Shown piece by piece: positions 31,801-39,819 of a DNA stretch of 64,000 nucleotides. Source of the DNA: Closterium sp. Naga37s-1. Its lineage: Eukaryota; Streptophyta; Zygnematophyceae; Desmidiales; Closteriaceae. Below the pieces are notes generated by a model. It worked only from the letters and a program-made list of their open reading frames with translations. It was not told the DNA's origin and searched no databases. Location: NCBI GenBank assembly GCA_947471745.1, contig CANJKZ010000783.1, forward strand, positions 632,501-696,500, written 5' to 3'. Position 1 is the stretch's first letter, and every line of letters starts with the position of its first letter. Made by a program: the position numbers and the translations under genes.

Positions 31801-32744
31801 CCACCTCCGCTCCCTCCGCCACTGCCGCTGCCGCCTCCGCCTCCACTGCCGCCACCGACACCTCCACCCCCGCCACCACCCCCACCGCCACCGCCACCTC
31901 CTCCACCTCCTCCACTGCCGCCTCCACCGCCCCCGCTAGCTCCTCCAGCGCCCCTGCCCCCCTTGCCCTTGCCAGGGCGGCGTCTCCCGCTAGGGGTAGA
32001 CGCCGCACCGACCGACTCAAGCCCAACGAGGTCGGCCGCAGCAGCAGAGGCAACAGAGGGCAAAAGGGGGGAGGGGGAACACCCCTCAAAGATGGGGGTG
32101 CGAGGGTCACCACGAGAGGCTCCTACAGCTACTATGCTCTTCTCTACTGCTAGGAGGGACTTCTCGAGGAGGTCAACGGTGAGAGTGGTGGGGCAAACTG
32201 AGAGGAAGTGGTCCCTGACTACGCGAAGGGAGTCAGGGAGCCGGGTGACTATGTAGTAGAGGGTGATGTACATGGGGGGGGGGTTCTTGGCGCAGAACTC
32301 AGCAGGAAGCGCAGCGCGGTAGCGAGTGTCACTAGTGCGTAGGTGCGTAATGAGGTCAGCGACTGTGGGAAAGGCAGCAAGGTCAGGGAAGAGGTACGGT
32401 AGCATGAGGCGACTCAGTGCAGCAGTGGCAGGGGAGGAGTAGCGTGCAACTACAGCGTCGTACAAGGTCTGAGCACTCTTGTACTGGCTAAAGTGCGCAC
32501 GCTCAGAGGTAGGCAGGTGGCGACGCACAGCAAGACGTGCAGCAGCATCGCGCGTGGCCCACTGGGAACGAACAGTTGCGTCAGCATCAGTGGCGGGGGC
32601 AGGAGAGGCACCAGAAGTGAGGTCAAAGAGGGAGAGGCCGTCTGCCCTATCGCACTGTAAGAAAAGCTGCAGGTCATCTATCCAGACGTCAAAGTCAATG
32701 GCCCGACCCTCAGCGTCAAAAGCGAGGACACTAGGGGTAGCCAT
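25887..32744 (-). CDS. E4 Gag-Pol polyprotein, 2285 aa
   Basis: The ATG at 32744 begins MATPSVLAFDAEGRA. Gag takes about residues 1-430, with a long poly-Gly block, a short poly-Gln run and a Cys/His cluster (CTYVLRTGD...CGGAHSTQRC) in place of a normal zinc knuckle. The protease motif TLDSGAS is near residue 513. Integrase shows HHRLGH near 671, MDVWGP near 737, SDRGGEF near 808 and NGIAERR near 843. A Gly/Ala/Pro-rich linker follows, and 306 residues of it are tandemly repeated (about residues 1097-1709). Reverse transcriptase has ARYVARGF near 1823 and VYVDDFVFA near 1960. RNase H has DASWADD near 2130. All core motifs are present. It is longer than typical copia polyproteins (about 1300-1500 residues) because of the linker and duplication. 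Confidence 0.95.
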   Translation of the reverse strand: MATPSVLAFDAEGRAIDFDVWIDDLQLFLQCDRADGLSLFDLTSGASPAPATDADATVRSQWATRDAAARLAVRRHLPTSERAHFSQYKSAQTLYDAVVARYSSPATAALSRLMLPYLFPDLAAFPTVADLITHLRTSDTRYRAALPAEFCAKNPPPMYITLYYIVTRLPDSLRVVRDHFLSVCPTTLTVDLLEKSLLAVEKSIVAVGASRGDPRTPIFEGCSPSPLLPSVASAAAADLVGLESVGAASTPSGRRRPGKGKGGRGAGGASGGGGGGSGGGGGGGGGGGGGGGGGGVGGGSGGGGGSGSGGGSGGGGGGGGGSGGGGAGRGGAAQRVGSGGGQCQQQQQQQQRPRDIPSPQQLREWYTARQRGGGTGPCTYVLRTGDRAGEQCGGAHSTQRCFGRLTDAWRHQFPEATEIPWWGELSRAGVAVFDLDFDAILAAMYTVTISDEGDCYRCFPPDPGIETAALGTGEAAALGASEAAALGASAPSGAGESALSGSASASASHTFTLDSGASRSFFRDRTTLTPLSRPVAVSLADPSGGPVLAHFSTVLPCPAAPSGTLSGLYLPSFSTNLVSGADLQDAGVHQFTPASQRVTHCTDARTGRHLATFTRRPGSSLYTLTTASPPVTTSGQVAASGQVFAAASRSGPESAPCSCRLLSHETLLWHHRLGHPSLLRLRSMASRVLVSGLPRSLPPLPPGPGPTCVPCVEGRQRAAPHSSQFPPTEAPLQTLHMDVWGPARVRGQGHERYFLLVVDDFSRYTTVFPLRSKGDVTEVLIDWIRAARLQLRQSFGSDFPVQRLHSDRGGEFSSGLLRAYCRARGIRQTFTLPDSPQQNGIAERRIGMIMDVARTSMMHAAAPHFLWPFAVRYAAHQINLHPRVSMPETSPALLWTGKVGDASAFRVWGSRAFVRDLSADKLSPRAAPCVFLGFPPDAPGWQFYHPTSRRVLSSQDVTFDESVPYYRLFPYRTPSLPPPPLFLVPGPPPVDPLPPQGPAPSGVSQVDAVEPVEVTGDSGAAEGAEPGGADSGGAERVGATPGGAEPEGATTGGAEPEGAEPGGATTGGAEPGGAEPGSATPGGATPGGAEPGGAEPEGAGPARVASGGAEPGGSPGASSRREALSPQELREWFARRWRRAAGAGGSSAAEGAGAAGPGGARTGSTGAAGPTGTTGAGAAEGVGAEATAVGPGGGPAGGAGAGGTAGAGAAAGGTGAVPAVSGVATRPRPYFVPLLQQVLGLPPSTGPPPPLECPQPVPSQLQLQSASPLPAPSPYTGPTGGLAERREPASRPASPVRAARTSGRGSRQRPPPVPGTHRMSLRPSTAPLRAPLPSPPESSLPALADPESDSLRAASPTVTRLLATVVTDPSFESTAASALVAELVDFAARCRLDYVASLVAEPEGAGPARVASGGAEPGGSPGASSRREALSPQELREWFARRWRRAAGAGGSSAAEGAGAAGPGGARTGSTGAAGPTGTTGAGAAEGVGAEATAVGPGGGPAGGAGAGGTAGAGAAAGGTGAVPAVSGVATRPRPYFVPLLQQVLGLPPSTGPPPPLECPQPVPSQLQLQPASPLPAPSPYTGPTGGLAERREPASRPASPVRASRTSGRGSRQRPPPVPVTHWMSLRPSTAPLRAPLPSPPESSLPALPDPESDSLRAASPTVTRLLATVVTDPSFESTAASALVAELVDFAARCRLDYAASLVAESESVCPPSVGGECALGTDVLEDRQEEFQCLAAASPHLVSVLLTPEGDPDALDIPTPRSYAEAIEGPYSSQWQAAMDAEMASWKSTGTYVDEVPPPGANIVSGMWIFRVKRPPGSPPVFKARYVARGFSQRQGVDYFQTFSPTPKMTTLRVLLHIAAHRDYELHSLDFSTAFLQGSLHEEIWLRRPPGFTGSFPPGTQWSLRRPVYGLRQAPREWHDTLRTTLAALGFAPSTADPSLFLRTDTSLQPFYILVYVDDFVFATADTAGLAHVKSELQKRHTCTDLGELRSYLGLQITRDRARRTITLTQSHMVQQVLQRFGFTYSSPQATPLPTRHSLSALPSDESVESSGPYPELVGCLMYLMTCTRPDLAYSLSILARYVAPGRHRPEHMAAAKRVLRYLCSTSGMGLVLGGQSPVVLTGHADASWADDQATQRSSQGYTFSLGSGSVSWRATRSSSVLGSSCEAEIYAGAMAAQELRWLTYLLTDLGELPRSPPVLYVDNRAMLALCREQRLEHRTKHIALRYFLARELQQRGQLRLAYVASEANTADIFTKALAPCDHQRFCTQLGLVPTLPHLLTS
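27618..29453 (-). repeat. 918-bp in-frame tandem duplication inside E4 gag-pol
   Basis: Two copies, 27618-28535 and 28536-29453, are offset by exactly 918 bp (306 codons), so the frame is kept. They encode the Gly/Ala linker and the Ser/Pro-rich segment before reverse transcriptase. The edges fall in near-identical CTCAGGCTC-type sequence. The copies differ by only a few substitutions, so the duplication is recent. E1 and E2 have a single copy. Confidence 0.92.
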
Positions 32745-33983
32745 GACAGCAGTAGACTAGCAGCGCAAACAGTGGGGTGAGGGCAGTGCTGTGAGAGAGG
32801 CGCTGCTCTTACCGGACAGGGCGGCTCGGGCGGCTCGGCTGCAGGGCGGCTCGGCGACTCGGCTGCTGGGCGGCTCGGCTGCTGGGCGGCTCGGCGGCTC
32901 GGCTGCTGGGCGGCTCAGCGGCTCGGCTGCTGGGCGGCTCGGCGGCTCTGCTGCTGGGCGGCTCGGCTGCTGGGCGGCTCGGCGGCTCGGCTGCTGGGCG
33001 GCTCGGTGGCTCAGTTGCTGGGCGGCTAGGCTGCTGGGCGGCTCGGTGGGGCCGCTGAGAGGGCGGCGTCCGGGGCCGCTGGGAGGAGGCGGCGGGGCCG
33101 CTGAGAGGAGGCGGCGGGGCCGGAAAGGTAGGTGGCGGGGCCGCGTCAGGGGCCGCGACAGGGGCCGCGTCAGGGGCCGCGTCAGGGGCCGCGGCAGGGG
33201 CCGCGTCAGGGGCCGCGGCAGGGGCCGCGTCAGGGGTCGCGGCAGGGCCGCGTCAGGGCGCCGCGTCAGGGGCCGCGTCAGGGCGCCGCCAGGGGCCGCG
33301 GCAGGGCCGCGTCAGGGCCGCGTAAGGGGCCGTGGCAGGGGCCGCGTCAGGGGCCGCGTCAGGGCCGCGTCAGGGCCGCGTCAGGGGCCGCTGCAGGGCC
33401 GCGGCAGGGGCCGCAGCAGGCCGCGTCAGGACCGCGTCAGGGGCCGCGGCAGGGCCGCGTCAGGGCCGCGGCAGGGGCCGCGTCAGGGCGCCGCGTCAGG
33501 GGCCGCGTCAGGGCGCCGCCAGGGGCCGCGGCAGGGCCGCGTCAGGGCCGCGTCAGGGCCGCGGCAGAGCCGCGTCAGGGCCGCGTCAGGGGCCGCTTCA
33601 GGGCCGCGGCAGGGGCCGCGGCAGGCCGCGTCAGGGCCGCGTCAGGGGCCGCGGCAGGGCCGCGTCAGGGCCGCGGCAGGGGCCGCGTCAGGGCGCCGCC
33701 AGGGGCCGCGTCAAGCCGCGTCAGGGCCGCGTCATGCGCCGTCAGGGGCCGCGTCAGGGCGCCACCAGGGGGCGCGTCAGGGGCCGCGATAGGGCGCCGG
33801 TAGGGGCCTCGTCAGGGCGCCGCCAGGGGCCGCATAGGGGGCGCGTGGGAGGCGGCGTAGGGGCCGCGTAGGGGCAGCGTAGGGGCCGCTAAAAAAAAAA
33901 TTTTAGGGCAGGGCGCAATATGCGCGGGCAGCTAAAAAAAAATTCTTATGGTGGGCCCTTAGGAAGGAACGGTCCCATGTAGG
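32745..33983 (-). repeat. GC-rich repeat leader of E4
   Basis: The leader between primer site and gag consists of GGGCCGCGTCAG-type and GCTGGGCGGCTCG-type short repeats. Long Arg/Gly/Gln reading frames on the plus strand are composition artefacts. GGGCCC lies at 33953-33958, near the primer site. Confidence 0.8.
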
Positions 33984-33999
33984 AACCCGCTCTATACCA
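33984..33999 (-). other. primer-binding site of E4
   Basis: On the minus strand TGGTATAGAGCGGGTT abuts the 5' LTR. It differs by one base from the E1 and E2 sites. Confidence 0.75.
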
Positions 34000-34129
34000 T
34001 GTGAATCAAGAAAAACAGGAATGAAATGACTAAGTGAAAGTTGGGTACAAAAGGCAAACCCTAGGAAACTGTACCCCATATGTGCTACCTCACTATAGCC
34101 TACAGTAGCTATGTCAAATAACTCTGACA
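34000..34129 (-). repeat. 5' LTR of E4
   Basis: This 130-bp repeat matches 25562-25679. It is followed by the ATTAG duplication at 34130-34134. Confidence 0.94.
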
Positions 34130-34134
34130 ATTAG

Positions 34135-34574
34135 GCCCGCCAACCTTTTTTTTAACAATATCTATGGCCGATACAAAATGGATCGATCTGCACGTTATTT
34201 TATTAGAACATAACAGAAATACTGGAAATTTAGCTAATCTTTCAAACACCAATATAATTCCTCCTCTAGATTTCGAGACCATAGCTTTGCTCGTACGTAC
34301 ATACCCTGTAGTTAGCGCGCGATACTACGTTGAACAAAAAAATGCATTTTTCCGAGAGATTTAAAAAAAAAAAACTGGAATTTTAGGAGGAGTCGTAGAT
34401 TATTTTGCTCTCGACGAGTTTCAACATCGAGGTGCCCCCCATACTGATTGTCTAATATGGAGTGAGTTTTTAGCTTGCGATGCCGCAATTCCTTTAGAAA
34501 GGATACTTGCGTTTGCTGATAAGCATATATCGTGTCACGCACATGAACTTGCTGATGATTCAAAAACAAGCGAC
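34135..34574 (+). pseudogene. Helentron Rep (HUH nuclease) fragment
   Basis: Continuing from 25561, the frame reads GPPTFFLTISMADTKWIDL, the usual Helitron Rep entry sequence. It runs to a frameshift at a poly-A run (34363-34374). It then continues as VVDYFALDEFQHRGAPHTD and CLIWSEF, which corresponds to the Rep HUH motif region (family form ...PHxH...LLW). The second His is Asp here. The fragment ends where E6 is inserted. Loss of a catalytic His would inactivate Rep, assuming the frame assignment is right. Confidence 0.8.
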
Positions 34575-34702
34575 TGTGAAAAAATGAGGAATGAAGAAGA
34601 GATGGTTTCACAAGCAGCAGTTGGGATACATATAGCAAACCCTAACAGGGTTGTACTCGCTATAGAGCAGCCCACTACAGGCTAGATAATAACATTCTGA
34701 CA
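34575..34702 (-). repeat. 3' LTR of E6
   Basis: This 128-bp repeat matches 36236-36363 nearly base for base. Confidence 0.93.
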
Positions 34703-35099
34703 CACCCCCATAGCCAAAGTGGGGTGTAATCAGCACAATGAGCAAGCAGGCATAGAGCAGGAGTTTACAATAGCGAGCAAAGCTAGAGTTAATCACAGCG
34801 GGCAAGTGAGGAGGAGGAGGAACTGTGGAGGGAGAGAAGATGGGAGGCAACGACTGAAGCTGCAGAGGCACGGGCACAGGAGCGGCTGACTCAGTGGCTA
34901 CCCAAGCAAGGGTGACGGACTACTGGAGTAACTGGCTCCGCGGCTATAGACGAGCGGCAGGAGCAACGGACCCACTGGCGACTGGTGCAACAGGCTCACT
35001 GGCTACCGAAGCAAGGGCGACGGACTACAGGCGCTGCAGGCGACACGACAGCTACCTTCACACAACCTCCTCCAACTGCCCCACACCCTCGACACACAC

Positions 35100-35250
35100 C
35101 CCCTGCTCAAACCCTAGCTCCACTCCCACAGCACCCCCCTTAAACCCTAAACCCCAGGCTCACACACCTCCACCCCCCTCAAACCCTAGCTCCACTCCCA
35201 CAGCACCCCCCTTAAACCCTAAACCCCAGGCTCCCACACATCCACCCCCC
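35100..35250. repeat. 74-bp tandem duplication in E6
   Basis: A unit containing AAACCCTAGCTCCACTCCCA and TTAAACCCTAAACCCCAGGC occurs twice in succession, the copies differing at a few bases. The CCCTAAA-like words are telomere-like only by chance and form no array. Confidence 0.75.
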
Positions 35251-35559
35251 TCAGCGACAGCTGCAGCAGTGGGAGACGAAGGAGGAGGAGGAGCAGGGGA
35301 GACCGCACACCCGCCACCCCCTACTCGCCACCCCCAGACCCTAACACAGGGCAGGGCGGGACGGTGGGTAGGGAGGTTACGGGGGGGGGGGGGGGGCGAC
35401 GCGCGGCCTCCCAGGGCGCCAAAACAGGCGGCAGAAGGGGCGACGCTCACCCCCCCCCCCCCCAGGTCGCGCGGCCCCCTCAGGTCGCCTCGACAGGCGA
35501 CGGGAAAAGAGGGGGGGGGGGGCGGTGCACGGGCCCCCGGTGCGCCGCGACAGGCGACG

Positions 35560-36160
35560 GAGCATGGCCGGGGCGGGGCCGGGGCAGGGGCCGGGGCAGG
35601 GCCGCGACAGGGTCGGGGCAGGTCCGGGGCAGGGCCGCGACAGGGCCGCGACAGGGTCGATAGGGGCGGCGACGGGGCCGGTAGAGGCGGCGACGGGGCC
35701 GCTAGAGGCGGCGACGGGGCCGCGAAGAGCGGCGACGGGGCCGCTAGGGGCGGCGACGGGGCCGCGAAGGGCGACGACGTGGCCGCGAAGGGCGGCGACG
35801 GGGCCGCTAGGGGCGGCGACGGGACCGCTAGGGGCGGCGACGGGGCCGCTGGAGGCGGCGACGGGGCCGATTGGGGCGGCGACGGGGCCGCGAAGGGGCC
35901 GCGAGGGGCCTGGAAGGGCGGCGACGGGCCGCTAGGGGCGGCGACGGGGCCGCGAAGGGGCGGCGACGAGGCCGCTGGAGGCGGCGACGGGGCCAATCGG
36001 GGCGGCGACGGGGCCGCGAAGGGGCCGCGAGGGGCCTGGAAGGGCGGCGACGGGCCGCTAGGGGCGGCGACGGGGCCGCGAGGGGCCGAGAAGGGCGGCG
36101 ACGGGGCCGGTAGAGGTGGCGACAGGGCCGCTAAGGGTCGCGCGAGGGGCACGCCACGGG
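35560..36160. repeat. GC-rich GGCGGCGACGGGGCCG repeat array in E6
   Basis: Degenerate units of about 18 bp (GGCGGCGACGGGGCCGCTAG-like) fill the leader next to the 5' LTR. Reading frames on both strands through it are low-complexity and not supported as genes. Confidence 0.8.
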
Positions 36161-36235
36161 GCGTGCAGCAGACAGAGTAGCAGCGGAAGCAGTTAGGTGG
36201 GCCCACAGGCCAGGAGGGTAGATGCTTTGATAGCA

Positions 36236-36363
36236 TGTGAAAAAATGAGGAATGAAGAAGAGATGGTTTCACTAGCAGCAGTTGGGATACATATAGCAAA
36301 CCCTAACAGGGTTGTACTCGCTATAGAGCACCCCACTACAGGCTAGATAATAACATTCTGACA
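36236..36363 (-). repeat. 5' LTR of E6
   Basis: This 128-bp repeat is followed by GCAAC, one mismatch from the other flank. Confidence 0.93.
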
Positions 36364-36368
36364 GCAAC

Positions 36369-37838
36369 CTATTGAAAGTGCAAACTCATCATCATACAAG
36401 AACGTGCAAATTAAAGAAGAATCAGACTTCGCGTAAATGTCGTTTTGGTATACCTAAGTATCCACTCCCAAAAACAATGATTTTGATGCCTTTTGATAAA
36501 AAATGCACCGATGTGGATATGGAAAAACATAGGTTGAGTAGGAAGACAGTAGATGAATTCCTTAATGCTCTTGGTAAAAATCACTTAATCGAAACTTCTA
36601 ACTTAACTTCTGCGTTATTCCTAGATACAGTGCGCCTAACATACGACGATTATATTAGTTGCCTCCGTGTAGGTCTTAAAAAGCGAACACTTTTTCATGC
36701 CAGGGAGGTACGGGATTGTTACGTTAACAACTTTAACAAACTAATTCTCTCTGTTTGGCGAGGAAATATGGACATTCAGCTGTGTATCGATCCATATAGT
36801 GTGGCAACGTATATTGCTGCATATATGACAAAATCAGGCAAAGGTATAAGTAAGATTATTGAGAACGCAAAAAGATTTGCAGCGGTTCAAGGTACGGGAG
36901 TTTTACACGTTCTTCGAGACCTTGGAAATCACATATTAAACACCCAAGAAATTAGCGCACAAGAAGCTATTTATCTTATTCTGAGCCTTCCTTACAAAGA
37001 AACTACTCGTGGTTTTGTATTTATCAATACAAATCATCCAAACAGACGATTGTTATTACTGAAGACAAAAGCCGAATTAGAAGGCTTGGATCCTCATTCG
37101 ACAGACATCTTCACACCATATGCATTATTGGATCGATATATGAATCGACCAATAGTTATGGAGGGAATTTGCTTCGCAGATTTCTCATCTGAGTATGAGG
37201 AAACAAGTGATAAAGTTCGTATCGGTCCTGATATTTCTTCTAAGAGACGGTTCTATCGCAAGGAATCAAGAAAGAAGATCATTCGATATGTCAACTACCA
37301 TAGTGATATTGATAACGATAATTATATGTGTGAGCAGATATTATTGTTCGTTCCTTTTCGTCAAGAAGCTTGTGAATCTAGCGACGTGGCCCGAATCTAC
37401 GAGGCAAACGTTGATATCATTTTGACCAAGAGGAATGAATATTCGATGAATGGAGATACATGGATACGTGCATTGGAAGACGCAATCGATGTGGACGACG
37501 ACCTTGACGACCCCGATCACGAAACGTCACCAAATGAAGACGTTGACATTGGCGTCGAACTTGGGTTGGACAAATTCGTTCGATCCACCGATATTTTTCA
37601 TACGGTGGCTGCAAACGAAAGCGACTATCTATCGATGGAACGCATGTTGAATGCAGAGCAACGTGCAATTGCCGATCATATCGTATGCGGAGTGCGTCGT
37701 TCATTTCAATATGGACCTTTGTCCATGTTCGTTAGCGGAGGTGCCGGCGTTGGAAAGTCCGTTTTGATTAGAACCGTTCACGATCGACTAATCCGTATAT
37801 TCCCATGCGCAGATCCATACAGATTTCAATACGATTAA
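36369..37838 (+). pseudogene. Helentron Rep C-terminal part and helicase N-terminus
   Basis: Reading resumes after E6 with VQTHHHTRTCKLKKN and CRFGIPKYPLP, the His/Cys-rich and CRFGFP-like blocks of Helitron Rep. Near 36808, VATYIAAYMTKSGKG carries the paired Tyr motif of the Rep nuclease. Near 37645, LNAEQRAIADHIV precedes the helicase Walker A motif FVSGGAGVGKSVLI at about 37732. A one-base frameshift near 37800-37830 ends the frame with a stop at 37836-37838. The next frame continues directly as IKVLKIAPSGVAAF. Confidence 0.88.
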
Positions 37839-38969
37839 AGTGTTGAAAATAGCTCCCTCAGGAGTTGCAGCTTTTCAGATTAAGGGTTATACAATCCATA
37901 ATGCTTTAATGATACCAGTCGTGCAGAATCGTCGTATAAAAAAATTGACTTCGGACAGGTTGAATACTTTAAGATCAAGACTTGGAGACGTAAAGGTTGT
38001 TATTGTCGATGAAATATCAATGGTTGGGAAAAACCTTTTCGAATGGATAGATTTTAGGCTTCGTGAGGTTACAAACAACGCGAATGTTCCTTTCGGAGGT
38101 TTGCACATGATCTTTGTTGGAGATTTTTTCCAACTACCTCTAGTGCGCGATATACATTATTTCGACGATCGTACAGATCAATCTTCAGTATGGGATTTAA
38201 ATATTTGGAGACGTGTACAACTTGTAGAACTTACGACGATCATGCGACAACGCGAGGAGGTCAGATTTGCCGAATTGCTAAATCGTTTGCGTGAAGGGGC
38301 CCAAACTCCTATGGACGTACTGTTGTTACATGACCGGCAAGTTGATATTCCTTCGAAAGAGACAAGCTTGCAACATTTGTGTTGCATTAATAAAGCTATT
38401 GACGCGTTTAATCACGCTGTTTTCTCATCTTCGTTGGAAGAGAAATACGCAGTTCCGGCATTAGATTGTGCGTTGTTCGGGAATGATCAATCCAGGAAGG
38501 ATAAACCGATTACCCCAGATGGGTTTCCGACAACTTCATCACATGGGTTATATTCGGTTCTTGAGCTTTTTATCAACTCGCGTGTGCACATGGTCTGTAA
38601 CGTGGATACGTCAGACGGACTTACTAATGGCACGCCTTGTCGAAAGTTAAGCAAGAAGTTTAGCAGCAGAAAGAGGGCTTCACTAGTAAGCAGGGCAGTA
38701 CATATAGCAAACCCTAATTTGGGTTGTACTCACTATAGAGTACCCCACTGCAGACTAGACAATGATAACATTCTGACACGCCTGGCATTGCAGTCCAGTT
38801 TACATTGAATGCATACAATACGGTGGAAGTGATATGGGTCCAATTCGACGATGAATCTGTTGGTAGTACAATGCGCATGAAATCTCGACCGTTGTTTTCC
38901 AGGATTCTGGGAGTAAAACCATCTTGGACGCCTATTCAACAAGTAGAGAAGACATTTTCGGTAAATTCT
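37839..38969 (+). pseudogene. Helentron PIF1-type helicase core (interrupted by a solo LTR)
   Basis: This is the superfamily 1B helicase core. IAPSGVAAFQIKGYTIH is motif Ia, VVIVDEISMVG is motif II, MIFVGDFFQLPLV is motif III and LTTIMRQ follows. At 38637 the frame is cut by a 141-bp solo LTR. Removing it with one CGCCT copy joins LTNGTP to GIAVQF, and the frame continues NTVEVIWVQFDDES to 38969, where E5 is inserted. The protein unwinds DNA during rolling-circle transposition. Confidence 0.88.
38638..38778 (-). mobile_element. solo LTR in the Helentron helicase
   Basis: This 141-bp sequence has the minus-strand start TGTCAGAATG. It shares the CTATAGAGTACCCC and AGCAAACCCTAA blocks (plus-strand reading) with the LTRs of E6, E8, E9 and E10. 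It is bounded by an exact CGCCT duplication at 38633-38637 and 38779-38783. No internal region remains, so it is the product of recombination between the two LTRs of a former element. Confidence 0.92.
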
Positions 38970-39785
38970 TGTTGGTGCAACCCTACGGTTTGCACTTGGC
39001 TTGTTGTCCGTGTGCGTGAATGTATGTGAGTATGGAATGGTATGAGGGCATGGGATAATGTATATTTCATGCTTATAATTGTGTGTGAATGTTGAGTCAT
39101 GATGTCGAGTGTGTGTGTCGAGTCAATAGCGAGTTATCGCTAGACGCGTGTTACGCGGTCGTTTGTGTCTCGCGCGCGGTTTCTATTTTGTCGTGCGCGG
39201 TTTCTATTTTGTCCTGTGTCGAACGTTCGGCGTGTCGCAGGTGTGTGCAGCAGACCCATCAAGAAATCAAGGATGAGTTTGTGATGAAGAGCCCGAGCCT
39301 TGGTGTCAAGCCTCAAGTGATTTCGAAGCTCGCCAAAAGGGTACACCTCAAGATATTGAAGATAGTTACATTACTTTGTGTAGTGTAACATTTCACTTGG
39401 TGTAGGCCCTAGTGAAGGGTAGTTTCGAGTCCCTTCGTGGTTGGGGACAGTGTGGCACTGTTCCACATCACTGTACCTCGGCTCTTGGGGTTTGTAGGAG
39501 CTGGGAGTCATTCCCAACTCGTAACTCTTCCTATCTTGTGTTCTAAGACTATAGTGGCTGCCATAGTACCGTTCGTTCAAACCGACGCTGTGTCGTCAAT
39601 TCTTTATCAAATCGTGCAATCTAAATTGATAATTGTAGACGACGTGAAGACGCTCCAGATCCAATTTGAATCAAGTCATTTGCAGCTGTGAGAACGCTAT
39701 CAACGTTTGAAGCCGCTGTGCAGAAATCCGTTTGTGCTCTCTATCTTTCGTTTTAGGCACATTCAAGCCTATTGTGACTATAACA
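38970..39785 (+). repeat. 5' LTR of E5
   Basis: This 816-bp LTR carries the 21-bp duplication. It has a 3-bp gap (GAGAACG against GAGCAGAACG) and, by eye, about eight or nine substitutions against the 3' LTR, roughly one percent. Confidence 0.94.
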
Positions 39786-39787
39786 AG

Positions 39788-39800
39788 TGGTATCAGAGCC
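39788..39800 (+). other. primer-binding site of E5
   Basis: TGGTATCAGAGCC lies two bases inside the 5' LTR and is identical to the E3 site. Confidence 0.85.
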
Positions 39801-39819
39801 CCTTGGAGCAGTTTCGACA

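Larger units (their letters stand above)
25562..34129 (-). mobile_element. E4: Ty1/copia element with intact gag-pol, inserted in the Helentron Rep
   Basis: The LTRs are at 34000-34129 (5', 130 bp) and 25562-25679 (3', 118 bp, lacking 12 bp). An exact ATTAG duplication lies at 25557-25561 and 34130-34134. Removing E4 with one ATTAG joins the Helentron frame as IRQL-GPPTFFLT. The primer site is at 33984-33999 and the polypurine tract at 25680-25690. This is the only family member here whose gag-pol is a single open frame. Confidence 0.96.
34575..36363 (-). mobile_element. E6: non-autonomous LTR element in the Helentron Rep
   Basis: Two 128-bp LTRs (34575-34702 and 36236-36363) have minus-strand ends TGTCAGAATG and TTTTCACA. 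The flanks GCGAC (34570-34574) and GCAAC (36364-36368) match at four of five bases. The primer-like site TGCTATCAAAGCATC is at 36221-36235, GGGCCC at 36199-36204 and the polypurine tract at 34703-34713. The 1.5-kb interior has no gag or pol similarity. It holds a GC-rich repeat array plus an internal 3' block shared with E8 and E9. It probably depends on another element's proteins. Confidence 0.92.

Noticed and set aside
32791..33871. Arg/Gly/Gln-rich open frames over the E4 leader
   Set aside because: The sequence is a short GC-rich repeat array open in several frames, and it lies between primer site and gag.
35140..35230. TTTAGGG/CCCTAAA-like words suggesting an interstitial telomere
   Set aside because: Only isolated words inside a 74-bp duplicated unit, not a tandem telomeric array.
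34894..36299. Open frames of 379-428 residues in E6
   Set aside because: Low-complexity translation of repeats on both strands, with no gag, protease or polymerase motif.
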